Below are positions 1-11,899 of a stretch of 64,000 bases of DNA, one piece after another. The position numbers and the translations under genes were made by a program. The notes under the pieces are model-generated. The model was not told where the DNA came from. It saw nothing but the letters and a program-made list of their open reading frames with translations, and searched no databases. Origin of the DNA: Pseudomonas protegens CHA0. Lineage in GTDB: Bacteria; Pseudomonadota; Gammaproteobacteria; Pseudomonadales; Pseudomonadaceae. The stretch spans positions 125,001-189,000 of the forward strand of contig NC_021237.1 in assembly GCF_000397205.1 (NCBI RefSeq), in the 5' to 3' direction. Each line of letters begins with the position of its first letter. Position 1 is the first letter of the stretch.

Positions 1-218
1 AGCTTAGAAATGAGCATTCACTTTGAATGTTGATTTCTAGTCTTTTGATTAGATCGTTCTTTAAAAATTTGGGTATGTGATAGAAAGATAGACTGAACGT
101 TACTTTCACTGGTAACGGATCAGGCTAAGGTAAAATTTGTGAGTTCTCTTTTAATTAAGAATGCAAATTTTCGGCGAATGTCGTCTTCATAGTATAACCA
201 GATTGCTTGGGGTTATAT
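1..218 (+). other. distal 16S-23S internal transcribed spacer
   Basis: AT-rich leader immediately before the 23S gene, with the GATCGTTCTTTAAAAATTTG segment typical of Pseudomonas rRNA spacers at about 52-72. No tRNA cloverleaf is visible, so any tRNA-Ile/tRNA-Ala genes and the 16S gene lie upstream of the window. Bases 201-225 are complementary to about 3102-3126 beyond the 23S gene and would form the base-paired stalk cut by RNase III during 23S maturation. Confidence 0.85.
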
Positions 219-3109
<2,891 letters not shown>

Positions 3110-3248
3110 TATAACACCCAAGCAATTTGCTTAAGAAGCGAGTTGCGGTGTGTGAAGACGATACAAACCGAAAGTTTGCGAACACACAAATCTATTACAT
3201 ACCCATTCGCTGGCACGTTGCACAAGCAACGGACTGGCTACCGAATTT

Positions 3249-3364
3249 CTTGACGACCATAGAGCGTTGGAACCACCTGATCCCATCCCGAACTCAGAAG
3301 TGAAACGATGCATCGCCGATGGTAGTGTGGGGTTTCCCCATGTGAGAGTAGGTCATCGTCAAGA
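3249..3364 (+). rRNA. rrf: 5S ribosomal RNA
   Basis: About 116 nt, lying about 140 nt downstream of the 23S gene. The terminal helix is visible as CTTGACGAC at the 5' end pairing with GTCGTCAAG-like sequence at the 3' end (ATCGTCAAG). The conserved CCGAACTCAGAAGTGAAACG and CGCCGATGGTAGTGTGGGG segments are present. The 23S-5S spacer (3110-3248) holds the 23S processing arm and no tRNA. Confidence 0.96.
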
Positions 3365-3373
3365 TCAAATTCC

Positions 3374-3413
3374 AAAACCCCTGTCTGCTCACGCAGACAG
3401 GGGTTTTGTTTTT
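3374..3413 (+). terminator. rho-independent terminator of the rRNA operon
   Basis: A 15-bp perfect inverted repeat (AAAACCCCTGTCTGC at 3374-3388, GCAGACAGGGGTTTT at 3393-3407) with a 4-nt loop, followed by a T-run (GTTTTTG). It lies 10 nt past 5S and ends the rRNA transcript. The 105 nt up to the next gene contain nothing recognisable. Confidence 0.93.
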
Positions 3414-3518
3414 GTGCGCTATAAAGCCTGTGCTGTGTGGCAGAAGCAGATTGCAGGGTGGATTCAGGGCTTCATCAGCATCGAGTAAGCAGTCATCAAG
3501 ACCACATTTGTTTGCCTC

Positions 3519-4700
3519 TTACGCCCTGTTCTTACGCATCTTGCTGCTTCTACGGGCGATTAACTTACGCCACCAGATATAGATGCCGGTCAGTGCCAGC
3601 ACGGCAATCAGAACGCCCAATAGAGCAATGATCACCTGCCCCGTGGTACCGATGATCCTGCCTCCATGTATGGGCAGTTGCAGTCGGTAGAAGCGCTCTC
3701 CGAGGGTGCCTTGCCCCGCTATCTCCTGCCCCAGCAAGCGCCCATCCGTACCGTGGAAGAACAGCCAGGACTTACCATGGGCTTGGCTGTCATGCCGACC
3801 AAAACCTGCTCCATAGAAGTTGTATTCAAAGCTGTAATACAACTCACCAATCGTCTCCTTCAAGCCCAGCCGCTGCCCCTCTTCCAGAGCCTGTTCATAG
3901 GCCTGTTGATAAGTCAGCCGGGTTATCCCCAGCTCTGCCGCCGGTACTCGTCCCCGAGCTTCATAGACGCTGGGTTCGATGGACGAGAGCAATGACACCA
4001 CGGGTTTGAACACCTGGCTCGGCAGGTTCATGGCTACGCTACTGATGGCGATCGGCAGCAGGAGCAGCCATAACCACAAGCCTGCGGCGCGATGCAGGTC
4101 GAAGTTGAGCCGATAGGCATGGCCGCCCTTGATCTTCCAGGCCGTGGCCCACTTGCGCCAGAACGGCCGTCCACGAGGCAGGGTCAGCAGCAAGGCAACA
4201 AAACAGTCGATGACCCAGGCAATGGCCACCAGCCCCATCAACCATAGCCCCCAATTGCCGGGCAGGCTCAGGTTGTAGTGGAACTCCAGCAGAAAAGGCA
4301 CCAGGTTCTGCCGCTGGAAGCAGCAGGCGCCCCAAAAGCGCTGCCCCTGCTGATGGGCTGTAACCGGGTCCAAGTAAAATACTTGATTGCGCTCGGTATA
4401 CGGTTGGCCGGTGGCCGGGTCGGTGCGTGGCACCGCTGCCAGCAGCGCGGCATGCCCGGCTTCTTGTGGATATTCCATGTACCAGACCTGCAGCCTCGGG
4501 TGCTCGGCCTGAACGCTATCCACCAGTGCGCCGGGGGCCAGCACCGGCCCCTTGCCAGGCGTGTGATAGAACTCGGGGTTGAGCCACTCATCCAGCTCGT
4601 GATGAAAGGCCAGGACACTCCCGGTCAGCCCGGCCAGCAGCAGGAACACTGCGGTGGCCAGGCCCATGTAGCGGTGCAATAGAACCAGAATGGCGCGCAT
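3519..4700 (-). CDS. PepSY-associated transmembrane protein, probable siderophore-iron reductase
   Basis: Inner-membrane protein of 393 aa. The N-terminus MRAILVLLHRYMGL is followed by a first transmembrane segment and HHELDEWLNP, the usual opening of PepSY_TM proteins. Further hydrophobic segments lie near residues 150-185 and 205-230, and a last one with a basic tail (YIWWRKLIARR) is at the C-terminus. Related PepSY proteins (FoxB, FpvG types) take part in reducing ferric siderophores in the periplasm or inner membrane. It is the last gene of the sigma/FecR/receptor cluster, 71 nt after the receptor stop. A TTG at 4724 would add 8 residues but lies inside a hairpin, so the ATG at 4700 (weak CGGAA upstream) is preferred. 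The substrate is not evident. Confidence 0.85.
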   Translation of the reverse strand: MRAILVLLHRYMGLATAVFLLLAGLTGSVLAFHHELDEWLNPEFYHTPGKGPVLAPGALVDSVQAEHPRLQVWYMEYPQEAGHAALLAAVPRTDPATGQPYTERNQVFYLDPVTAHQQGQRFWGACCFQRQNLVPFLLEFHYNLSLPGNWGLWLMGLVAIAWVIDCFVALLLTLPRGRPFWRKWATAWKIKGGHAYRLNFDLHRAAGLWLWLLLLPIAISSVAMNLPSQVFKPVVSLLSSIEPSVYEARGRVPAAELGITRLTYQQAYEQALEEGQRLGLKETIGELYYSFEYNFYGAGFGRHDSQAHGKSWLFFHGTDGRLLGQEIAGQGTLGERFYRLQLPIHGGRIIGTTGQVIIALLGVLIAVLALTGIYIWWRKLIARRSSKMRKNRA

Positions 4701-4720
4701 GACATTTTTCCGTAGAGACG

Positions 4721-4756
4721 ACAAAGCCAGCGGCTGCTGACAGGCGCTGGCTTTGT
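4721..4756 (-). other. 12-bp hairpin between receptor and PepSY genes
   Basis: Perfect 12-bp arms ACAAAGCCAGCG (4721-4732) and CGCTGGCTTTGT (4745-4756) in the 71-nt gap after the receptor stop. No U-run follows on the transcribed strand, so it may stabilise the receptor mRNA or partly attenuate read-through rather than act as a full terminator. The role is inferred. Confidence 0.55.
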
Positions 4757-4771
4757 TGGCGTCAACCTAGA

Positions 4772-7264
4772 TCAGAACTGGTAGCTTACCGTGGCGGCGA
4801 CATTGCGCTCTTCGCCCAGGTAGCAGTAGCTCAAGCTTGCACAGGAGGCGACGTAGGATTCGTTGGTCAGGTTGTTGGCATTGAGCCGTACATCCACTCC
4901 CTTGAGGCCCAACTTGCCCAGGTCATAGCCGATGGAGGCATCGAAGAGCGTGTAGGCCGGTACCTTCATGGTGTTCTCGGCATCGGCCCAGCTGTAGCCC
5001 ACATAGCGCACACCGCCGCCCAGGCGCAGGCCATCCAGCGCCGCGCTGTCGAACTTGTAGTCGGCCCACAGCGACGCCATCTGCCGCGGTGCCTGAGTAG
5101 GCGAGTTGCCCTTGTTCTCGATGAGGTTGGTGGCGCTGCTCAAGGTGCTGGTCATCGACTTCGAATACTGGATGTCGGTGAAGGTATAGCTGCTCAGCAG
5201 TTTCAGGTTGTCGGTCAGCTGCATGTGGGCTTCCAGCTCCAGCCCCTGGGAGCGAACAGCACCCACCGCACGATAGAAGTTTTCCTGGGGCAGCTTCGAC
5301 GCCAGGTTCTCCTGGTCGATGCGGAACAACGAGGCAGTGAACAAGTTGTCCGTACCTGGTGGCTGATATTTCAGCCCGACTTCCCATTGGGTGCCGTCGG
5401 TGGGTGGCAGCGGATTGCCTGCGCTGTCTGCGTAGGAGTTGGGGTTGAACGACTCGGAATAGCTGACGTAAGGCGCCAGACCGTTATCGAACAGATAGAG
5501 CGCGCCCGCACGCCCAGTGAGCTTGGTGCGTTTGTCGCTGATTTCGGTGCCCAGTGGGCGCTGGGCTTCAGCCAGGCGGTTTTCATCCGAGGTCTCCACC
5601 CAGTCCTGGCGCAGCCCCAGGGAGAAGCGCCATTTGTCCAGCTCGACCAGGTCCTGCAAGTACACGCCGGTCTGTTCCAGGCGCCGCAAATAGCTGGTGT
5701 GGCTGTAGTAGTTGATCGTCGAGTTGCCATAGACCGGGTTGAACGCATTGATCGGCTGCAGCGTTCCCTGGTCCCAGTCGACCACGGTCTTGCGCCGTTG
5801 ATAGTCGGCTCCCAGCAGTAAGGTGTGCTTGACGTCGCCGGTGAGGAATTCGGCCTGCAGCATGTTATCGACGATGAAGGAGTGGAGCTTCTCATCTCCA
5901 CCCGAGTAATAGCGGTTCAGGTCATTGCTGGTGGCATTGGTCCAGCCATAGGCATAGACCTGGTCGAGCTTCACCTTGGAGTCCAGGTAGCGGAAGTTCT
6001 GGCGGGCGGTGAAGGTGTCGTTGAAACGATGCTCGAACTGATAGCCGAAGGACTGTTGATCGCGCTTGTAGCCATCCACGCCCGGCTCGCCCTCGAAGAA
6101 ATGCTCAGAAATGCGCTGGCCATTGCGCTGGTTCAGGGTGCCGTTGGCCGGCATGCCGCCGTGGTAGCCGCCATCGGGGTCATTCTGCAAATAGGCCTGG
6201 AGCGTCAGGGAGGTGTCTTCACTGAAGTCGATACTCAGGGTCGGCGACAGGGCGAAGCGTTTTTCCTTCGCGTGGTCGAACTGAGTGTCGGACTTGTCCG
6301 TCAGGCCGATCAACCGATAGGCAACGCGTTTTTCGTCATCGAGCGGGCCGCTGAAGTCGAACCCCAGGCCCTGTTTGCCCTGGGTGCCCACGGTTGCCTG
6401 AATCTGGTGATAGGGCTCGTAGAGAGGCTTTTTGCTGGTCAGGGCCACCAGGCCGCCTGGGGAGCTGCGGCCGTAAAGCACCGATGAGGGGCCCTTGAGA
6501 ATATCCACCCGTTCGAGGAAGTAGGGGTCGACCTGCATGCTGCTGTAGGTGCCGCTGTCGCCCATGGACTTGAGGCCATCGAGGTAGATGTTGTCCACCG
6601 AACCATCATTGAAGCCGCGCATCGCTACATAGTCGTAGCGATGGGTGGCGCCATAGGGATTGGTCAGCACGCCGGGGGTGTAGCGCATGGTCTGGGCGAC
6701 GGTTTGCGCGCCCTGGTCGTCGATCTGTTCCCGGGTGACCACCGAGACGCTTTGCGAGGTCTCCAGCAACGCGGTACTGGTCTTGGTGGCGATCTGACTG
6801 TGCGTCGCGTTGTAGCCCTCCATGCTGCCTAATGCGTTGCCCAGGGCGAAGCCCTTGACCTCAGTGGTGGGCAGGGTCAGGGCGCTGCCCTGGGGCAGGG
6901 GCCGCAGCACGTAGCTGCCGCCGTCCTGGCTGACCGCCTCCAGTCCCGAACCCCGCAGCAGCTGGTTCAGGCCCTGGGGAATGGAGTAGTCGCCCTGGAG
7001 CCCGGGAGACTGCCTGCCCTGGGTCAGGGCCGGGGTGGTGGACAGGGTGATCCCGGCCTGCCGGGCGAACTGGTTGAGGGCATCGCCGAGGTTGCCCGGG
7101 GCCACGCTGTAGCTGTGACGCGGGGCATCAACAGCGCTATCGGCGGCCAGCACCTGGGGCGCCACTGTCCCGAGGCCGATGCTGGAGCACAGCAGGGCGG
7201 CGCGGATGGCTTGGCACAAGGGGCGGGCGCAGGGAGAGCTTGGGCGGGTGTCGCGCAGAGTCAT
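4772..7264 (-). CDS. TonB-dependent ferric-siderophore receptor with signalling domain
   Basis: Outer-membrane receptor of 830 aa. A signal peptide (about residues 1-40, ending QVLA) is followed by an STN signalling domain (YSVAPGNLGDALNQFARQAG, about 50-100), a TonB-box region near 150, a plug domain (about 180-285, with the RGFNDGSVDNIYLDGL segment) and a 22-strand-type beta-barrel ending in the aromatic-terminated YQF. The C-terminal CASLSYCYLGEER pattern resembles ferrichrome/ferrioxamine-type receptors. The STN domain would pass the ligand-bound state to the FecR-type protein encoded just upstream, which controls the adjacent sigma factor. An upstream TTG (7342) opens the same frame, but the ATG at 7264 starts the signal peptide and has CGGA about 8 nt before it. 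The exact siderophore cannot be read from the sequence. Confidence 0.94.
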   Translation of the reverse strand: MTLRDTRPSSPCARPLCQAIRAALLCSSIGLGTVAPQVLAADSAVDAPRHSYSVAPGNLGDALNQFARQAGITLSTTPALTQGRQSPGLQGDYSIPQGLNQLLRGSGLEAVSQDGGSYVLRPLPQGSALTLPTTEVKGFALGNALGSMEGYNATHSQIATKTSTALLETSQSVSVVTREQIDDQGAQTVAQTMRYTPGVLTNPYGATHRYDYVAMRGFNDGSVDNIYLDGLKSMGDSGTYSSMQVDPYFLERVDILKGPSSVLYGRSSPGGLVALTSKKPLYEPYHQIQATVGTQGKQGLGFDFSGPLDDEKRVAYRLIGLTDKSDTQFDHAKEKRFALSPTLSIDFSEDTSLTLQAYLQNDPDGGYHGGMPANGTLNQRNGQRISEHFFEGEPGVDGYKRDQQSFGYQFEHRFNDTFTARQNFRYLDSKVKLDQVYAYGWTNATSNDLNRYYSGGDEKLHSFIVDNMLQAEFLTGDVKHTLLLGADYQRRKTVVDWDQGTLQPINAFNPVYGNSTINYYSHTSYLRRLEQTGVYLQDLVELDKWRFSLGLRQDWVETSDENRLAEAQRPLGTEISDKRTKLTGRAGALYLFDNGLAPYVSYSESFNPNSYADSAGNPLPPTDGTQWEVGLKYQPPGTDNLFTASLFRIDQENLASKLPQENFYRAVGAVRSQGLELEAHMQLTDNLKLLSSYTFTDIQYSKSMTSTLSSATNLIENKGNSPTQAPRQMASLWADYKFDSAALDGLRLGGGVRYVGYSWADAENTMKVPAYTLFDASIGYDLGKLGLKGVDVRLNANNLTNESYVASCASLSYCYLGEERNVAATVSYQF

Positions 7265-7363
7265 GGTAGGTTCCGTTGAAGTCGCAGGAAGCAGATTGAA
7301 GTGCTTACTGACTAAGCCGGACGTCCTGGCAAAACCCGCCAAAAAAAATCACCCCAGTGAATT

Positions 7364-8368
7364 TCAAACCACGGGCCCCAAGGTCACCCACCAACGGGTG
7401 CGGTAGCGCAACTGCACTGGCAGGGTCTGGGGCAGGATGGCCAGCAACTTATCGGTGTCTTCCAGGCGGAACACACCTGAAAGGCGCAGATTGCCAACCG
7501 CTGCCGAGCAGCCCAGATAGCCATGGCGATAGCGGCCGACCTCCTGGAGGAAGTCGTCCAGGCGCATGTTGCGCGTAACGATCAGGCCATCGGCCCAGGC
7601 GCCGACGTCCATCGCCAGGGGGGCCGCAGGTTCGGCCAGGCCATGGCTGATCTGATAGCTCTGACCTGCTTCCACCCGGGCGCTACGGCCGTCGGCGGTG
7701 TGCGGCGCATGAATGGCCACGCTGCCGTGGGTCACGCTCAGGCGCGTGCAGCGTTCCTCCACGCGCACCACGAAGCGGGCGTCGAAGCCTTCCAGCAGGG
7801 CGTGGCGGCTCTCCACCAGCAGCGGGCGGGCAGGGCCGTGATCGGCTCCACAGGACACCATGATCTCGCCCCGGCGCAGTTTGATCAGGCGCTGCTCGGC
7901 ATTGAAGTTGAGGTCCGCCGCGCTGTCGGTATTGAGTTCCAGGCGGGTGCCATCGGGCAACTGGAAGCCTCGCTGCTCGCCGACGGCGGTGGCAAAGTCT
8001 GCGTTCCATTGTTGCCAGCCCAGCAGATCCTTGCCGACCCAGGCACTGGAGCCCAGGAGCAGGGCGCCACTGAGCAGTTTCAGGGCCTGGCGCCGGCCCA
8101 GGCGCTGACTGCTGTGTTCCAGGGTATGCAAGGCCACCTGAGCCCCCGGCACTGAACGCAGGTTGGCCGTGAGTTCCTGCTGCAACGATTGCACCCGCTG
8201 CCAGGCCAGTTCGTGCTCCTGGTGCGCCGCCCGCCACAGATCGCACTGTTGCTGCAGCTTGGGGTTGGCACCGTTGTTGCGCAGGCGCAGCAACCAGTTG
8301 ATTGCTTGCTTGACCACCAGGTGATCGGGATTGGGCTTGAGCGGCAGGCTGGCGGGAAAGTTATCCAC
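7364..8368 (-). CDS. FecR-family anti-sigma / sigma regulator
   Basis: Single-pass inner-membrane regulator of 334 aa. The cytoplasmic N-terminal DUF4880-like part (AINWLLRLRNN, about residues 12-60) would bind the sigma factor. A single membrane segment follows a basic stretch (GRRQALKLLSGALLLG, about 95-115), and the periplasmic FecR domain follows (GEQRGFQLPDGTRLELNTDS, about 135-230), with an STN-like C-terminus. The gene starts with GTG 5 nt after the sigma stop codon, which implies translational coupling. The open frame extends further upstream inside the sigma gene, but that part encodes no domain. It transmits receptor occupancy from the periplasm to the sigma factor. Confidence 0.9.
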   Translation of the reverse strand: MDNFPASLPLKPNPDHLVVKQAINWLLRLRNNGANPKLQQQCDLWRAAHQEHELAWQRVQSLQQELTANLRSVPGAQVALHTLEHSSQRLGRRQALKLLSGALLLGSSAWVGKDLLGWQQWNADFATAVGEQRGFQLPDGTRLELNTDSAADLNFNAEQRLIKLRRGEIMVSCGADHGPARPLLVESRHALLEGFDARFVVRVEERCTRLSVTHGSVAIHAPHTADGRSARVEAGQSYQISHGLAEPAAPLAMDVGAWADGLIVTRNMRLDDFLQEVGRYRHGYLGCSAAVGNLRLSGVFRLEDTDKLLAILPQTLPVQLRYRTRWWVTLGPVV

Positions 8369-8373
8369 AGGCT

Positions 8374-8874
8374 TCAGCTCTCGTAGCGCAGCAGGTAGCA
8401 ATGGTAGAGCGCCTGGGCGACATAACGCTCGACGGTACGCAGGGATAGGCCCATCTGCTGAGCAATCTGCTTGTGGGTAAGTTCCTCGCACTGAGCCAGG
8501 AGAAAAGCCTGACGTACTTTCGGCTTCAGCCCTTCAAGCATACGCGCAATGCTTTCCAGCAGCTCCAGAATCAACGCCCGAGCTTCAGCGCCGGGTGTTT
8601 CGGCTTCGGGCAAGTGGGCGATGGTTTCCAGATACGCACGTTCGATTTCCTCGCGGCGCCAGTGATCGATTACCAGCCCCCGAGCGATGGTGCGTAAAAA
8701 AGCCCGGGGGGCCTTGAGTTCCAGACGTTCAGTTTTCTGCAGCAGGCGTACGAAGGTGTCCTGAGCCAGGTCGGCAGCATCCGCGGCATTGCCCAGGCGC
8801 TGGCGCAGCCAGCGGTTGAGCCAGCCATGGTGATGGCTGTAGAGCGTCTGTACGGCGAACTCGGGTGATGACAT
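8374..8874 (-). CDS. ECF sigma factor, FecI-like iron-starvation type
   Basis: RNA polymerase sigma-70 factor of the extracytoplasmic-function class, 166 aa, the usual length. Region 2 begins FAVQTLYSHHHGWLNRWLRQ and carries the DAADLAQDTFVRLL core-binding helix. Region 4 has the LTHKQIAQQMGLSLRTVERYV helix-turn-helix for -35 recognition. It is first in a leftward operon with the FecR-type and receptor genes. An alternative GTG at 8898 would lie on the Fur-box-like site, so the ATG at 8874 is preferred, although no strong Shine-Dalgarno precedes it. Expression is expected under iron limitation. Confidence 0.92.
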   Translation of the reverse strand: MSSPEFAVQTLYSHHHGWLNRWLRQRLGNAADAADLAQDTFVRLLQKTERLELKAPRAFLRTIARGLVIDHWRREEIERAYLETIAHLPEAETPGAEARALILELLESIARMLEGLKPKVRQAFLLAQCEELTHKQIAQQMGLSLRTVERYVAQALYHCYLLRYES

Positions 8875-8896
8875 GGACGCGGACTGCCTGAGTGTC

Positions 8897-8915
8897 ACTA
8901 ATGATAATTAGTCGC
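8897..8915 (-). promoter_or_regulatory. candidate Fur box before the sigma gene
   Basis: ACTAATGATAATTAGTCGC matches the 19-bp Fur consensus at about 13 positions, including an unbroken AATGATAAT core. It sits 22 nt upstream of the sigma-factor ATG, a position that would block transcription when iron is plentiful. The assignment rests on consensus match plus gene context. Confidence 0.75.
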
Positions 8916-9188
8916 ATTGTCATTGAGGCTTTATCGATTTGGCAATAAGCAGCGCACTGTCGGTCATCTGAAAATGTGCCACGGATGCTCTGGAACACCG
9001 TTCGGCGGGATTAGGTAAATTCAGGCGAGTAATTCAGAAAAATCTCTAAGGGTTCGCAGATTCTTGCCGAAAGACTGATAAGACATGCGTGCACCAAAGT
9101 AGAGCGGTCAGAGAACATCGCCTGCGCTGTTACATGGAATGTTGCATTACGGACGCATCCCCACTTTCGGCATAAGAAGTCCCATGAA

Positions 9189-11069
9189 ATGAATCTCAAG
9201 TTCAGCCATAAAATCCTTTTGGCCGCCTCCGGCGTAGTGGTTCTGGCTTTTGCGTTGTTCACCTTGTACAACGACTACCTGCAGCGAAACACCATCCGAC
9301 AGAACCTCGAATCCTCTATCCAGCAGGCCGGTGAGCTCACCTCCAGCAGTGTGCAGAACTGGATGAGCGGGCGGATCCTGGTGCTCGAGAACCTCGCGCA
9401 GAACGTTGCTCACCAAGGTCAGAACGCAGATTTCCCAGGGCTGGTGGACCAACCGGCCTTTACCTCGAACTTCCAGTTCACCTACGTCGGCCAGGCCAAC
9501 GGCACCTTCACCCAGCGCCCAGACGCGAAGATGCCCGACGGCTACGACCCGCGTCAGCGCCCCTGGTACAAGCAGGCCGTCGCCGCCGACAAGACCATGC
9601 TGACCCCGCCCTACATGGCGGCTGTCGGTGGCCTGGTGGTGACCATCGCCATGCCGGTGAAAAAGCAGGGTGAACTGCTGGGCGTGGTTGGTGGCGACCT
9701 GAGCCTGGAAACCCTGGTGAAGATCATCAACTCGGTGGATTTCGGTGGCCTGGGCCACGCCTTCCTGGTCAGTGCCGACGGTCAGGTGATCGTCAGCCCG
9801 GACAAGGACCAGGTGATGAAGAACCTCAAGGACATCTACCCCGGCGCCAACGTACGGATCGAAAACGGCAACCAGGAAGTGGTCCTGAACAAACAGGAGC
9901 GCATCCTCTCCTTCACCCCGGTGACCGGCTTGCCGAATGCCGAGTGGTACATCGGTCTGTCCATCGACAAGGACAAGGCCTACGCACCGCTGAGCCAATT
10001 CCGTACTTCCGCCTTGATCGCGATGTTTATCGCCGTGGCGGTGATCGCCGTACTGCTGACCCTGCTGATCCAGGTGTTGATGCGCCCACTGATCACCATG
10101 GGCCGTGCGATGCAGGACATCGCCCAGGGCGAGGGCGACCTGACCCGGCGCCTGGTGGTGGAGAGCAAGGACGAATTCGGCGAACTGGGCAGCTCGTTCA
10201 ACCAGTTCGTCGAGCGGATCCATGCCTCGATTTCCGAAGTGTCCTCGGCCACCCGCCAGGTACACGACCTGTCCCAGCGCGTGATGGCTTCGTCCAACGC
10301 TTCGATCATCGGTTCCGACGAGCAGAGCGCCCGCACCAACAGCGTGGCCGCCGCGATCAACGAACTGGGGGCCGCAACCCAGGAAATCGCCCGTAACGCC
10401 GCCGATGCCTCGCAGCACGCCAGTGGCGCCAGCGAACAGGCCGACGACGGTCGCCAAGTGGTGGAACAGACCATCCAGGCCATGACCGAGCTGTCGCAGA
10501 AGATCAGCCTGTCCTGCACTCAGATCGAGACCCTGAACGCCAGCACCGACAACATCGGGCACATTCTCGACGTGATCAAGGGCATCTCCCAGCAGACCAA
10601 CTTGCTGGCCCTCAACGCGGCCATCGAAGCGGCCCGTGCCGGCGAAGCCGGTCGTGGCTTCGCCGTGGTGGCCGACGAGGTGCGCAACCTGGCTCATCGT
10701 ACCCAGGAGTCGGCGGAAGAGATCCACAAGATGATCACCTCCTTGCAGGTCGGCTCCCGTGAAGCGGTGTCGACCATGAACGCCAGCCAGGCGTCCAGCG
10801 AAGAGAGCGTCGAAGTGGCCAACCAGGCCGGTGCGCGGCTGGTCAGCGTGACTCAGCGGATCGGCGAGATCGATGGCATGAACCAGTCGGTGGCGGCGGC
10901 GACCGAAGAGCAGACGGCCGTGGTGGAGACCCTCAATGTCGACATCAACCAGATCAACCTGCTGAACCAGCAGGGCGTGGCCAACCTCAACGAAACCCTG
11001 AAGGATTGCGATGCCCTGTCGCAGCAGGCCAGCCGCCTGAAGCAGCTGGTGGACAGCTTCAAGATCTGA
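9189..11069 (+). CDS. methyl-accepting chemotaxis protein, dCache amino-acid type
   Basis: Chemoreceptor of 626 aa. It has a first transmembrane helix (about residues 8-28), a periplasmic double-Cache sensor (about 30-272), a second helix (about 275-298), a HAMP domain (about 300-352) and a cytoplasmic signalling coiled coil with the highly conserved hairpin tip [21 protein letters not shown] (about 465-485). The sensor carries Y119, R124, W126, Y127, Y142 and D170, spaced like the amino-acid-binding motif of Pseudomonas PctA-type receptors. It therefore most likely steers taxis toward amino acids. It is transcribed alone and followed by a terminator. The ATG at 9189 directly precedes the basic-hydrophobic N-terminus. 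Confidence 0.94.
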   Translation: MNLKFSHKILLAASGVVVLAFALFTLYNDYLQRNTIRQNLESSIQQAGELTSSSVQNWMSGRILVLENLAQNVAHQGQNADFPGLVDQPAFTSNFQFTYVGQANGTFTQRPDAKMPDGYDPRQRPWYKQAVAADKTMLTPPYMAAVGGLVVTIAMPVKKQGELLGVVGGDLSLETLVKIINSVDFGGLGHAFLVSADGQVIVSPDKDQVMKNLKDIYPGANVRIENGNQEVVLNKQERILSFTPVTGLPNAEWYIGLSIDKDKAYAPLSQFRTSALIAMFIAVAVIAVLLTLLIQVLMRPLITMGRAMQDIAQGEGDLTRRLVVESKDEFGELGSSFNQFVERIHASISEVSSATRQVHDLSQRVMASSNASIIGSDEQSARTNSVAAAINELGAATQEIARNAADASQHASGASEQADDGRQVVEQTIQAMTELSQKISLSCTQIETLNASTDNIGHILDVIKGISQQTNLLALNAAIEAARAGEAGRGFAVVADEVRNLAHRTQESAEEIHKMITSLQVGSREAVSTMNASQASSEESVEVANQAGARLVSVTQRIGEIDGMNQSVAAATEEQTAVVETLNVDINQINLLNQQGVANLNETLKDCDALSQQASRLKQLVDSFKI

Positions 11070-11086
11070 GGTTTCGCGTCACTTTC

Positions 11087-11122
11087 AAGCCCGCTCCCGC
11101 CTCACGGCAGGGCGGGCTTTTT
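11087..11122 (+). terminator. rho-independent terminator of the chemoreceptor gene
   Basis: Arms AAGCCCGC (11087-11094) and GCGGGCTT (11112-11119) followed by TTT, 17 nt after the chemoreceptor stop. The convergent thioesterase gene ends 13 nt beyond it. Confidence 0.8.
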
Positions 11123-11134
11123 CATGGGTACCGA

Positions 11135-11899
11135 TCAGGCCGGGTGGTCGCCCAGCAGCCCCAGGTGAGTATTGATCACCTGCAACAGGCGCTGGCGCTG
11201 GGACTTGATGAAGAAGTGATTGCCGGCCACTTCGATCAGCTCGAACTCGCGGCCGGTGAACTCGCGCCAGTTGAGCATGAGGTTGGCCGTGGCCAGCGGG
11301 TCCTCGCTGCCGTAGAAGGCCGTCAACGGCACATCCAGGCAACCGCTGGAGGTGTCGTACCAGGTTTCGAAAAGCTTCAGGCCGTTGCGCAGCAGGCGTT
11401 CGTAGGATTGCAGGTCGTTCTGCCCGCGGGGCATCTCCAGGGGGCTGGCGCCGAGGGTCAGGATCGCCTCGCGAAACGCGGCGATGGGCAGGGAGTGGAG
11501 CAAGGGCCGGCGCGGCAGGCTATCCGGGCTGCGACAGCCGGAGACGAACAGGTGGCGGGTCTGCTGGGGAAAGCGTTCCTGGGCATGCTTGCTGGTCTCG
11601 TAGGCCAGCAGCGCGCCCAGGCCGTGGCCGAACAGCGCATGGGGCTCGCCGAGCCAGGGGTCGAGGGCGGTGAAGGTGTTTTCCAGCAGGCTGGGCCAGT
11701 TGTCGCAGGGCGCTTCGTCACGGCGCGGACCGTGCCCCGGCAGGTTGAGCACCACCAGCTCGATATGATCGGCCAGGCCACTGGACCAGACCCGCATTTG
11801 CTCGGCTGCCGCCCCGGCCTGGGGAAAGCAGATCAGGCGGATCCGGGTGGCTTGCCCGGGTTTGATCACCAGCGTCCATTGTCGGGTGTCGGTGTACAC
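11135..11899 (-). CDS. type II thioesterase-like alpha/beta hydrolase, nucleophile replaced
   Basis: Protein of 254 aa with the alpha/beta-hydrolase layout of type II (editing) thioesterases that normally clear misprimed carrier proteins in nonribosomal peptide or polyketide synthesis: RLICFPQAG near residue 20, NLPGHG near 53, YGSEDPLA and GNHFF near the C-terminus. The usual GHSxG nucleophile elbow reads GHGLG (in ALFGHGLGALLAYE): the codon is GGC where AGC would give serine. The Asp and His of the triad are still present. The GTG start is supported by AAGGAA 7 nt upstream. It resembles PvdG-like thioesterases of pyoverdine producers, but no synthetase gene lies nearby. It may be inactive, use another residue, or reflect a base-call error. 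Confidence 0.82.
   Translation of the reverse strand: MYTDTRQWTLVIKPGQATRIRLICFPQAGAAAEQMRVWSSGLADHIELVVLNLPGHGPRRDEAPCDNWPSLLENTFTALDPWLGEPHALFGHGLGALLAYETSKHAQERFPQQTRHLFVSGCRSPDSLPRRPLLHSLPIAAFREAILTLGASPLEMPRGQNDLQSYERLLRNGLKLFETWYDTSSGCLDVPLTAFYGSEDPLATANLMLNWREFTGREFELIEVAGNHFFIKSQRQRLLQVINTHLGLLGDHPA

Noticed and set aside
9147..10727. 526-codon minus-strand frame opposite the chemoreceptor
   Set aside because: Shadow of the chemoreceptor's GC-rich third-position pattern; low-complexity His/Gln/Gly/Asp composition and no recognisable domain.
11135..11899. Naming the thioesterase pvdG
   Set aside because: The resemblance is only at family level, no pyoverdine synthesis gene is in the window, and the nucleophile is changed.
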